A stretch of DNA of 7,345 nt from Synergistaceae bacterium. GTDB lineage: Bacteria; Synergistota; Synergistia; Synergistales; Aminobacteriaceae. Numbering within the stretch: the first letter of the stretch is position 1; each line of letters begins with the position of its first letter. Location of the stretch: positions 1 to 7,345 of the forward strand of contig WRKN01000122.1 of assembly GCA_009778055.1 (NCBI GenBank), read 5' to 3'. The notes under the pieces were generated by a model. The model was not told where the DNA came from. It worked only from the letters and a program-made list of their open reading frames with translations, and did not search any database. Made by a program: the position numbers and the translations under genes. Shown in pieces: positions 1 through 5,809 of the stretch.

Positions 1-837
1 AGTTTCTTTATTATTTCCGGTATTGATCGCGGACTGGTACGTGTCCATCAGGGCTTTGGGCTGCTCCATGATTTCCTTCAGCATGAAATGCGGGTAACCG
101 CCTTTTTCCGCGCTGTCAAAACTCCATGTGATCGTTTCCGGCGTTTTTTGAATCGGTTCTTTGTCTATATTGAAAAATTGTACGGACTCTCTCCGCAGCA
201 CGGCGATTTCCTTATCGTTCAGATAATAAACCCGGTTCGTGCGCTTCAGCACGGCCGGGACGTCGGACGCGATGAACTGCCCGTGTTCGGATACGCCTAT
301 AATTAACGGGTTATCTTTTTTAATCGCGATAAGGGAATCAGGCTCGTCAAGGCACATGATCCCGAGGGCGTAAGACCCTTCCAGATTGTTCACGACCTTG
401 ATAAGCGTCTCTATTATGTCGCCTTCATAATAATACTCCGCAAGCTGGGCGATAACTTCGCTGTCCGTCTCCGACGTAAATTCAATCCCTTTGTCCGCCA
501 ATTTCCCGCGAAGCTGCCTGTAATTCTCAATAATTCCGTTATGGACGACAGCTATCCTGCTTTGACGCCCCAAGTGGGGGTGGGAGTTCTCATTTGACGG
601 CTCGCCGTGGGTAGCCCATCGGGTGTGTCCGATGCCGATAAACCCGTTTATCGGGTTCCGTTCTATTTCGTTTTCCAGGACGGACAACCGGCCTTTTCTC
701 TTCACCACCGCCAGCCCGCCGCCGGTATAAACGGCAAGCCCCGCCGAGTCATATCCCCTGTACTCCAATTTTTTCAGGCCGTCAATGATGATGGGGACGG
801 CGTTTTCATGACCTACATAGCCGATTATTCCGCACAT
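1..837 (-). CDS. glmS: Glutamine--fructose-6-phosphate aminotransferase (GlmS), N-terminal part, cut by window edge
   Basis: GlmS transfers the amide nitrogen of glutamine to fructose-6-phosphate to give glucosamine-6-phosphate, the entry step to UDP-GlcNAc for peptidoglycan and LPS in the cytoplasm. The 279 codons visible start MCGIIGYVG, so the catalytic cysteine is residue 2, becoming the N-terminus after Met removal. That requirement fixes the start. Further glutaminase (class II, Ntn-type) motifs are RGYDSAG (27-33), HTRWATHG (71-78), NGIIEN (100-105) and the ETDSE stretch (123-127). HFMLKEIMEQP (250-260) marks the linker to the sugar-isomerase half. The family is about 600 residues, so both SIS domains lie off the left edge. 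It sits 17 nt after gdhA on the same strand. The Shine-Dalgarno is weak (GGAAA about 8 nt before ATG), which suggests translational coupling to gdhA. Family assignment is very secure; an intact 3' half is assumed. Confidence 0.96.
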   Translation of the reverse strand, partial: MCGIIGYVGHENAVPIIIDGLKKLEYRGYDSAGLAVYTGGGLAVVKRKGRLSVLENEIERNPINGFIGIGHTRWATHGEPSNENSHPHLGRQSRIAVVHNGIIENYRQLRGKLADKGIEFTSETDSEVIAQLAEYYYEGDIIETLIKVVNNLEGSYALGIMCLDEPDSLIAIKKDNPLIIGVSEHGQFIASDVPAVLKRTNRVYYLNDKEIAVLRRESVQFFNIDKEPIQKTPETITWSFDSAEKGGYPHFMLKEIMEQPKALMDTYQSAINTGNNKET

Positions 838-854
838 GGCGTCATTTCCATAGT

Positions 855-2186
855 TCAGACGATACCCTGAGCCAGCATTGCGTCCGCGACCTTGAGAAAG
901 CCCGCGACGTTCGCCCCGACCACGAAGTTACCCGGATACCCGTATTCCGCGGCGGTATCCGCGCAGTTATGGTAAATCCCTTTCATAATTGTTTTTAGCC
1001 GGTTGTCGACGTCCTCGAACGTCCATGACATGCGCATGGAGTTCTGGCTCATCTCCAGCGCGGAAGTCGCCACGCCGCCCGCATTCGCCGCTTTGCCCGG
1101 CCCGAAAAGGACTTTGTTTTCGAGAAAATATTCCGTCGCTTCAAGGGTCGTCGGCATATTCGCCCCTTCGCATACGGCAATCACGCCGTTTTTGACAAGC
1201 TCCTTGGCGTTTTCCAGGTCAAGTTCATTCTGCGTCGCGCAAGGCAGGGCGATGTCGGTTTTTATGCCCCAAATTCCTTTGCCGTCGCGGTATTCGGCCT
1301 CCGGGCGGTACTTAGGATAAGTTTTGAGCCTTTCGCGCCTGACTTCCTTGATTTCCTTTATCGCGTCAAGATCGACGCCTTCTTTATCGTAAATCCAGCC
1401 GTTTGAATCGCTCATGGCCACAACCCTGCCGCCGAGCGCGGTAACTTTTTCCGCCGCGTATACGGCGACGTTGCCTGAACCGGATACCGTAACGGTCTTG
1501 CCCTCAAATGACTGCCCATGCTCGCTCAGCATCTCGTCCGTATAGTATACGAGTCCGTAACCCGTGGCCTCGGTTCTCACCAGAGAGCCTCCATATTTAA
1601 TTCCCTTTCCCGTGAACACGCCTTCATTGACATTTCTTATTCTTTTGTACTGGCCGTACATAAACCCGATTTCCCGGGCCCCCACGCCTATGTCGCCGGC
1701 GGGTACGTCGACGTCCGCGCCTATGTGCCGGGACAACTCCGTCATAAGGCTTTGGCAGAACCTCATTACCTCATCGTCCGATTTTCCTTTGGGAGAAAAA
1801 TCGCTGCCGCCTTTACCGCCCCCGATAGGCAGGGTTGTCAGCGAGTTTTTGAATATCTGTTCAAAACCCAAAAATTTCATTATGCTCAGGTTAACGGAGG
1901 AGTGGAACCTGAGTCCCCCTTTATACGGGCCGATGGCGCTGTTGAACTGCACGCGGTACGCGCGGTTGGTCTGTACTTTGTTATTGTCGTCGACCCATAC
2001 CACGCGAAAAAGAATCTGGCGTTCCGGTTCGACCAGACGCTCAAGCAAGCCTGCCTTCGCGTACCTTTCATTATTGTCCGCCACCGGCTTCAATGACCTG
2101 AGAACCTCTGTCGCCGCCTGATGGAACTCCGGCTGGTAGGGGTTGTTCGCGATCAGTTCAGTCAACACTTTTTCCACATAAGACAT
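855..2186 (-). CDS. gdhA: Glutamate dehydrogenase, probably NADP-specific
   Basis: GdhA catalyses reductive amination of 2-oxoglutarate with ammonium to glutamate, and the reverse. It is 443 residues, the normal size for the hexameric bacterial enzyme. Family active-site positions are all present: K89 in GPYKGG, K113 in FKNSL, catalytic K125 in PIGGGKGGSDF, D165 in PAGDIGVG and S380 in SALEMS. The numbering matches my memory of the Clostridium symbiosum enzyme. The Rossmann domain has GSGNVA (236-241). The following strand ends in MSDSNG (258-263), like the SDS of the E. coli NADP enzyme and unlike the glycine of NAD-type clostridial enzymes, so NADP(H) use is inferred. ATG at 2186 follows a strong GGGAGGG Shine-Dalgarno. 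It is the first gene of a gdhA-glmS unit and is divergent from the LpxB-like gene. No frameshift or missing residue is seen. Confidence 0.97.
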   Translation of the reverse strand: MSYVEKVLTELIANNPYQPEFHQAATEVLRSLKPVADNNERYAKAGLLERLVEPERQILFRVVWVDDNNKVQTNRAYRVQFNSAIGPYKGGLRFHSSVNLSIMKFLGFEQIFKNSLTTLPIGGGKGGSDFSPKGKSDDEVMRFCQSLMTELSRHIGADVDVPAGDIGVGAREIGFMYGQYKRIRNVNEGVFTGKGIKYGGSLVRTEATGYGLVYYTDEMLSEHGQSFEGKTVTVSGSGNVAVYAAEKVTALGGRVVAMSDSNGWIYDKEGVDLDAIKEIKEVRRERLKTYPKYRPEAEYRDGKGIWGIKTDIALPCATQNELDLENAKELVKNGVIAVCEGANMPTTLEATEYFLENKVLFGPGKAANAGGVATSALEMSQNSMRMSWTFEDVDNRLKTIMKGIYHNCADTAAEYGYPGNFVVGANVAGFLKVADAMLAQGIV

Positions 2187-2191
2187 AATGA

Positions 2192-2198
2192 CCCTCCC
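2192..2198 (-). promoter_or_regulatory. Ribosome binding site of gdhA
   Basis: The minus strand reads GGGAGGG, followed by a 5-nt spacer (TCATT) to the gdhA ATG. It is the strongest Shine-Dalgarno in the window and supports the start at 2186, consistent with high expression of a central metabolic enzyme. Confidence 0.85.
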
Positions 2199-2216
2199 AA
2201 AATAAATAAAAATAGC

Positions 2217-2222
2217 ATAATA
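2217..2222 (-). promoter_or_regulatory. Possible -10 element for gdhA-glmS
   Basis: The minus strand reads TATTAT, five of six matches to the sigma-70 -10 consensus, about 30 nt before the gdhA start. A convincing -35 box is not visible at 16-18 nt; the expected place holds AATTTT-like sequence. Either an activator replaces it or the real promoter is a few tens of bases further upstream, where a TATCAT sits at 2247-2252. Low confidence. Confidence 0.3.
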
Positions 2223-2231
2223 CTGTTGCTT

Positions 2232-2283
2232 TGATAAATAAAATTAATGATACTTATGATAAAGATAAGGACATCTGATAAAG
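2232..2283. repeat. Cluster of five GATA-type boxes upstream of gdhA
   Basis: Reading the plus strand, TGATAAAT (2232), TGATACTT (2248), TGATAAAG (2257), AGATAAGG (2263) and TGATAAAG (2276) occur within 52 nt; the first and last are separated by 44 nt. A sixth looser copy, CGATAAAA, starts at 2335. Part of the cluster also forms an inverted repeat, CTTAT (2253-2257) against ATAAG (2265-2269). The position just upstream of the likely gdhA promoter is suitable for operator sites. AT-rich composition alone raises the chance of such words, so function is inference. Confidence 0.4.
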
Positions 2284-2324
2284 ACGGCGTATCATGGTTG
2301 CCTGTAAACCTCAGCTTTCGTAGC

Positions 2325-2355
2325 GTGTCAAATGCGATAAAACACCGGCTATAAT
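2325..2355 (+). promoter_or_regulatory. Sigma-70-type promoter for the LpxB-like gene
   Basis: A perfect TATAAT lies at 2350-2355, 36 nt before the ATG of the plus-strand gene. The best -35 candidate is GTGTCA at 2325-2330 (four of six to TTGACA) with a 19-nt spacer, which is longer than ideal. A second AT-rich -10-like word, TAATAT, lies at 2360-2365. The -10 is flanked by AAAACA (2339-2344) and its complement TGTTTT (2365-2370), which could be an operator or chance. Confidence 0.55.
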
Positions 2356-2391
2356 TGGATAATATGTTTTGCCGGAAAGGATGAAAAAAAC

Positions 2392-3546
2392 ATGAAGATC
2401 GCGCTGTTGACAAACGGCCCCGGGGAACTCTGGGGATGGGTTCGCCCGGTAATCGCCGAGCTGCGAGGGAGAGGGCACTCGGTTTCGCTGTGGCTGCTTC
2501 CGTGCCAGTTCGCGTCGGGGTACGAGCGCGCCGTGGCGTCCGGCTTGGGGGCGGACAAGCTGGAGGGCCCCTGCGGCAGCGCGTGGACGTGGCGCGCCCT
2601 CGCCAAGGAGAAAACGGACTGCGTTATACAGCTTGGCGGCGACCTCCTTTTTGGACGCCGTATCGCCGAACGCGCCGAAGCCCCGCTTTTATGCTACGCC
2701 TACGGCTACAAAAAAGGAATGGAACGCGCGCGGGTATTCACGGCGTATCAAAGCATGGCGGAGAGCATCGGAGCCAAACTGAAAACCCCCGCCCACGTCA
2801 TAGGCGACCTGGTAAAAGATTCTTTGTCGCTGGAAAAAGGCAAAAAAATAACCGGAGCTTCTGAAAAAAGCGGAGAGCCTCACGTTTTACTTTTTCCCGG
2901 CAGCCGCCCGGACATAAGAAATTTGTCAATCAAATGGCTTACCAAGGTCGCAAGGCACATGGAAACCCTTATCCGCGGCGTCCGGTTCACGACGCTTTTC
3001 TCGCCTTTCGCGCCGGAAAACGAATTTCCCCTTTGGGAAAGCGCCGGACTCAACCCAGTGAAAAGCGGCATTGCCGTAAGCGCCGCCGCCGTCATGAAAA
3101 ACTCCGACTACGCCCTGACGCAGCCGGGAACCAACACTCTGGAATTGATGCACTGCGGCCTTCCGGCCCTCGTCGCCCTGCCTTTCGATTTTCTGGACGC
3201 CGCGCCGATAGGCGGGCTTGGCAGGCTCGTTTCAGGCATTCCGCTGGCGGGGCGGGCCCTCAAGGAATGGAAATTGCGGCGGAGCCTGGAGCAGTTCGGC
3301 GGATTCCTGTCGTGGCCCAACAGGATAGCGGGCCGGGCGCTCCTTGACGAGGCAGTAGGGAAACTCACCGCTTACGACCTTGCCGAGCGCGTCGCGGCAT
3401 CCCTCGATGACGAAAAAAAGCTCTCCCGCGTCCGGGGCGAACTGCTGGAATTGTCCGGAGAGTCCGACAAGTCCGGCGGAAAAGGAGCGGCGTCGCTCCT
3501 CTGCGACGCCGCCGAAAACGCCGTTTCAGGCCAGAACCTGCACTAA
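2392..3546 (+). CDS. LpxB-like (lipid-A-disaccharide synthase-related) glycosyltransferase
   Basis: This 384-residue protein resembles the GT-B fold LpxB family, which joins UDP-diacylglucosamine to lipid X at the inner membrane. C-terminal half motifs support this: LLFPGSRPDIRNL (166-178) parallels the LLPGSR motif, QPGTNTLELMHCGLP (244-258) parallels the SGTAALE nucleotide-sugar motif, and SWPNRIAGRALLDE (307-320) parallels the LPNLLAGRELV motif. The N-terminus is different: LTNGPGELWGWVRPV (6-20) stands where LpxB has AGETSGD, and no SPSVWAW motif is seen. It therefore probably acts on a different acceptor, or is a lineage-specific LpxB-related protein; I leave the symbol blank. ATG at 2392 follows AAAGGA at 2376-2381. 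It is a single gene, divergent from gdhA and convergent with the M50 gene, sharing 21 nt of coding ends. Confidence 0.75.
   Translation: MKIALLTNGPGELWGWVRPVIAELRGRGHSVSLWLLPCQFASGYERAVASGLGADKLEGPCGSAWTWRALAKEKTDCVIQLGGDLLFGRRIAERAEAPLLCYAYGYKKGMERARVFTAYQSMAESIGAKLKTPAHVIGDLVKDSLSLEKGKKITGASEKSGEPHVLLFPGSRPDIRNLSIKWLTKVARHMETLIRGVRFTTLFSPFAPENEFPLWESAGLNPVKSGIAVSAAAVMKNSDYALTQPGTNTLELMHCGLPALVALPFDFLDAAPIGGLGRLVSGIPLAGRALKEWKLRRSLEQFGGFLSWPNRIAGRALLDEAVGKLTAYDLAERVAASLDDEKKLSRVRGELLELSGESDKSGGKGAASLLCDAAENAVSGQNLH
3480..3500 (-). terminator. Possible rho-independent terminator of the minus-strand operon, inside the LpxB-like gene
   Basis: Read on the minus strand, AGGAGCG and CGCTCCT form a 7-bp GC-rich stem with a 4-nt loop, followed at once by a short T run (TTTT including the last stem base) and then CC. 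It begins 25 nt beyond the stop codon of the M50 gene, the expected place for an operon terminator. The T run is short, and an alternative 8-bp stem (GGCGTCGC 3489-3496 with GCGACGCC 3503-3510) competes with it. The hairpin lies entirely within the coding end of the opposing gene. Confidence 0.4.
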
Positions 3547-4146
3547 CCTCAGCAGCGTCATGAATATCGGGGTGAATATCAGGTCTATTATCCCTGTCAC
3601 CAGCAGCGCTATCAGTATGAACATGCCGTAGCGCTCCAGCCAGTAGTAATGCCTGAGGGCGCCGAACGGCAGAAAGGCGTAGAGTACCTTCGAGCCGTCC
3701 AGCGGCGGTATAGGGATCAGGTTGAAGGACGCCAGGCCAAGGTTTATTAAAAGCATCCGCTGAATCACGATAATCCCGGGCCGTCCGGTCAACTCGAAAA
3801 TGAATCCTCCCAGGAAACGGAAGATCAGCACGCACACCGCCGCCGTCAGGATATTGCCCGCGATTCCGGCCAGGGAGACCAGAACCATGTCCCTTTGAGG
3901 GTTGCGGAAATAGCGGGTGTTGATCGGCACGGGCTTGGCCCAGCCGAAGCCCGCGAACAAAAGCAGCAGCGTCCCGACGAGGTCGAAGTGCGCCAACGGG
4001 GAAAGCGTCAGCCGCCCATGCCGCTCCGCCGTGGGGTCGCCCACCATTTTGGCCGCGTAAGCGTGACAGAACTCATGAAACGAAATGGCCCACAACACCG
4101 CCGGTATTGTGAGTAAAAACGTGACCGGGTCAGATAAGCTTCTCAA
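3526..4146 (-). CDS. Site-2 protease family protein (minimal M50 zinc metalloprotease)
   Basis: This is a 206-residue polytopic membrane protein of the M50B group, which cleaves substrates within the membrane. Zinc-site motif HEFCH (HExxH, 24-28) lies in the first hydrophobic segment, and NLIPIPPLDGSKVL (142-155) supplies the third metal ligand, D150. Hydrophobic segments lie at about 8-29, 55-68, 88-113, 124-147 and 173-202. There is no PDZ domain, unlike RseP, so this is the short form found widely in bacteria and archaea; its substrate cannot be told from sequence. The start is TTG: no in-frame ATG lies nearby, GGGGGG is 8 nt upstream, and the resulting N-terminus (SDPVTFLLTIPAVLWAISFHEF) is family-typical. 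It starts 4 nt after the dehydrogenase stop, so translation is probably coupled. It is the last gene of the operon and converges on the LpxB-like gene. Confidence 0.9.
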   Translation of the reverse strand: MRSLSDPVTFLLTIPAVLWAISFHEFCHAYAAKMVGDPTAERHGRLTLSPLAHFDLVGTLLLLFAGFGWAKPVPINTRYFRNPQRDMVLVSLAGIAGNILTAAVCVLIFRFLGGFIFELTGRPGIIVIQRMLLINLGLASFNLIPIPPLDGSKVLYAFLPFGALRHYYWLERYGMFILIALLVTGIIDLIFTPIFMTLLRLVQVLA

Positions 4147-4150
4147 TGTA

Positions 4151-5791
4151 TCATCCCCCCAGCGTTTTTTTAAGTGTCTCCGCGACCGCGCCCTTTCCGG
4201 CGAGCATCTCGACGAAAAGTCCTTCTATCTTCTCTCCCAGACCGGCCGAACTCGCCGAACTCACCGAACTCACCGAAAACAGGTCTACGGCAAAAAGCGC
4301 CTCGTTGGACAGGAAGGGACGCAGTTGCCCGTCGTAGGTTTCCGGCTTGCCTGCTTCAATACCGGCGAGCCCTTTTTTGAGTTCCGCGAGCATGGGGTCA
4401 TTGCTGAGTTCCATCGGCTCAAGGTTGTCGTCAAGCGCCAGCAGGTAGCGGAACCAACCCGCTATGACCAGCGGGATGCCGGTCAGCCCGCCGGCGTCCA
4501 GGTCGGGGCGCTTCATGTAGGACTTTATCGTCTCGCCGTAGCGGATGGGAATTTTCTGGCTCGTGTCCGTAGCTATACGCTGAGGCATGTCCGGGATGAA
4601 GGGGTTGGGGAAACGGTTTTCGAGAACCTCGCGGATGAAGTCCTTCGGGCTGAAAATCCCGGGGTCCGTCACCACAGACATTCCTTCCACGTAACCTATT
4701 CTTTCCACCAGAGCCTTCAGGAGAGGGTCTTTCATCTCCGAGGCTATGGCGTTGTAGCCCAAAAGGCAGCCAAAAACCGCCAGCGCGGTGTGTAAAGGGT
4801 TGAGGCACGTAGTAACTTTCATGCGCTCGACTTTTTCCACGGTTTCGCGGTCGGTGAAATAAACCCCGGCATCTTCCAGCGGCGGACGCCCGGCGGGGAA
4901 ATCGTCCTCTATAACCAGGTACTCCGGAATCTCGGCGTTGACGAAGGGGGCCACGTAAGTTCCTTTCGTCGTCAGTATAAGGTCCATGCCCTCCACGCCT
5001 TTTTCCTTCAAGTGGTCGCGGACGGCCTCGGACGGACGCGGAGTGATTTTGTCCACCATGCTCCAGGGGGAAGAGACCTTGCCGCCGTCCTCGACGTAGG
5101 ACACGAAGTCTTTTTCCGCGAGCCCCGCCTCCGCCCATGCCCGCGCCACGCGCAGCACGGATTCTTTCAGCCGGTCTCCGTTGCGGCTGCAGTTGTCCAG
5201 GCTGAGCAGGGCTATCGGCGCTCCGCCTGGGTTCGCGCGAAAACGCTCCAAAAGAAGCGCCGCCGCCAGAGTCATGGTATGCCTGGCTACCTCCGGGCCG
5301 CCTTCCATGTCTCGCTTTATATGCTCGAAAAGTTCGCCTCTCATGTCGGCTAGGGCGTAGCCTTTTTCGGTGATGCAGAAGCTCATGATCTGCAAAGACG
5401 GCGCGCGGGCGATCTCCCTGAGACGCTCCCTTCCCTCGTCGGCCCGCATCGCTTCGGCGATTGAGGCGACCAGCTCCAGAACTATCTCTCCGTCCGGCTT
5501 GAGCCCGGCGGATATAGTGAGATTATCGTACGGTTTGTACACTTTGTCGAAAACCTCGTAGTCGTAGGCCGAGGCGGCGATGATGCCGGTTTCCGTTTTG
5601 CCTTCGTCCAGCAAACGCTGTTGCAGGCGCGCTATGAACGCCCTGAATATGTTGCCCGTGCCAAAATGCAGCCAGCGCGGGTTTTGAGTCGTCTTTCGTA
5701 TCATGGCCTCCCGGTCGTAAGCCGGAAATTTTATACCAGCGGATTCCCACGCCGCCTTGTTGGAAAAAGCGCTTTTGTTCATTTTCAACAT
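4151..5791 (-). CDS. Long-chain polyol/sugar-acid dehydrogenase (UxuB/UxaB/mannitol dehydrogenase family)
   Basis: Members of this family are NAD(P)-dependent and interconvert ketoses or ketouronates with polyols or aldonates, for example fructuronate with mannonate. From ATG 5791 the protein has 546 residues; an in-frame GTG at 5806 would add five, and an ATG at 5782 would remove three. I chose 5791 because GAGGTGA lies upstream at 5803-5809, though the spacer (11 nt) is long. Numbered from the GTG: nucleotide-binding WLHFGTGNIFRAF (45-57), LSLDNCSRNGD (201-211), SSPWSMVDKITPRPS (245-259), and the catalytic region MKVTTCLNPLHTALA (329-343) with K330, N336 and H339. The exact substrate is not determined. 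Near the C-terminus a 9-bp tandem repeat encodes Ser-Val/Ala-Ser repeats just before GLGEKIEGLF (522-531). Its neighbour AraD, in the same operon, suggests pentose, polyol or hexuronate metabolism. Confidence 0.85.
   Translation of the reverse strand: MLKMNKSAFSNKAAWESAGIKFPAYDREAMIRKTTQNPRWLHFGTGNIFRAFIARLQQRLLDEGKTETGIIAASAYDYEVFDKVYKPYDNLTISAGLKPDGEIVLELVASIAEAMRADEGRERLREIARAPSLQIMSFCITEKGYALADMRGELFEHIKRDMEGGPEVARHTMTLAAALLLERFRANPGGAPIALLSLDNCSRNGDRLKESVLRVARAWAEAGLAEKDFVSYVEDGGKVSSPWSMVDKITPRPSEAVRDHLKEKGVEGMDLILTTKGTYVAPFVNAEIPEYLVIEDDFPAGRPPLEDAGVYFTDRETVEKVERMKVTTCLNPLHTALAVFGCLLGYNAIASEMKDPLLKALVERIGYVEGMSVVTDPGIFSPKDFIREVLENRFPNPFIPDMPQRIATDTSQKIPIRYGETIKSYMKRPDLDAGGLTGIPLVIAGWFRYLLALDDNLEPMELSNDPMLAELKKGLAGIEAGKPETYDGQLRPFLSNEALFAVDLFSVSSVSSASSAGLGEKIEGLFVEMLAGKGAVAETLKKTLGG
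4155..4160 (-). promoter_or_regulatory. Ribosome binding site that decides the TTG start of the M50 gene
   Basis: GGGGGG on the minus strand overlaps the last codons of the upstream dehydrogenase (Leu-Gly-Gly-stop) and sits 8 nt before TTG at 4146. The ATG inside this stretch is out of frame and stops after three codons, so TTG is the best supported start. Confidence 0.7.
4246..4277. repeat. 9-bp tandem minisatellite inside the dehydrogenase gene
   Basis: The plus strand shows CCGAACTCG, CCGAACTCA, CCGAACTCA and a partial CCGAA: about 3.5 copies of a 9-bp unit. On the coding (minus) strand this gives repeated Ser-Val-Ser / Ser-Ala-Ser triplets at residues about 511-521 of the dehydrogenase. 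Because the unit is three codons long, gain or loss of copies would keep the reading frame. Confidence 0.85.
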
Positions 5792-5802
5792 GATATCGCA
5801 AT

Positions 5803-5809
5803 TCACCTC
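5803..5809 (-). promoter_or_regulatory. Shine-Dalgarno overlapping the araD stop, affecting the dehydrogenase start
   Basis: GAGGTGA on the minus strand matches seven bases of the canonical anti-SD complement and overlaps the TGA of araD. It contains the alternative GTG start (5806) itself, so if used as a ribosome site it favours ATG at 5791. The 11-nt spacer is longer than ideal, leaving the choice uncertain. Confidence 0.5.

Larger units (their letters stand above)
2187..2391. other. AT-rich divergent intergenic region between gdhA and the LpxB-like gene
   Basis: This 205-nt gap is the only substantial non-coding stretch in the window and is strikingly AT-rich compared with the GC-rich genes on both sides. 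It must hold the promoters for gdhA (leftward) and the LpxB-like gene (rightward). It contains a perfect TATAAT facing right, a cluster of five GATA-type boxes at 2232-2283, and A/T-rich runs next to gdhA. Short reading frames that cross it have no recognisable similarity and no good start context. I see no RNA gene or riboswitch fold here. Confidence 0.7.

Noticed and set aside
838..854. glmS ribozyme or riboswitch leader before glmS
   Set aside because: Only 17 nt separate gdhA and glmS, far too short for the glmS ribozyme, and gdhA coding sequence directly precedes it.
1518..2121. Long plus-strand open frames antisense to gdhA
   Set aside because: They lie entirely opposite the strongly supported gdhA gene and show no recognisable protein motifs; they are shadows of GC-rich codon use.
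2381..2395. Tiny leader frame (Met-Lys-Lys-Thr) ending on the start of the LpxB-like gene
   Set aside because: Its ATG follows GGAAAG too closely for a good ribosome site, and four codons without further signal are expected by chance.
2162..2606. Minus-strand short frames crossing the gdhA upstream region
   Set aside because: They overlap the starts of well-supported genes, lack similarity to known proteins and have no convincing ribosome sites.
4431..5138. 235-codon minus-strand frame within the dehydrogenase gene
   Set aside because: It is an out-of-frame shadow of the dehydrogenase, rich in Arg, Gly and Pro, without domains; the overlapping frame has clear family motifs.
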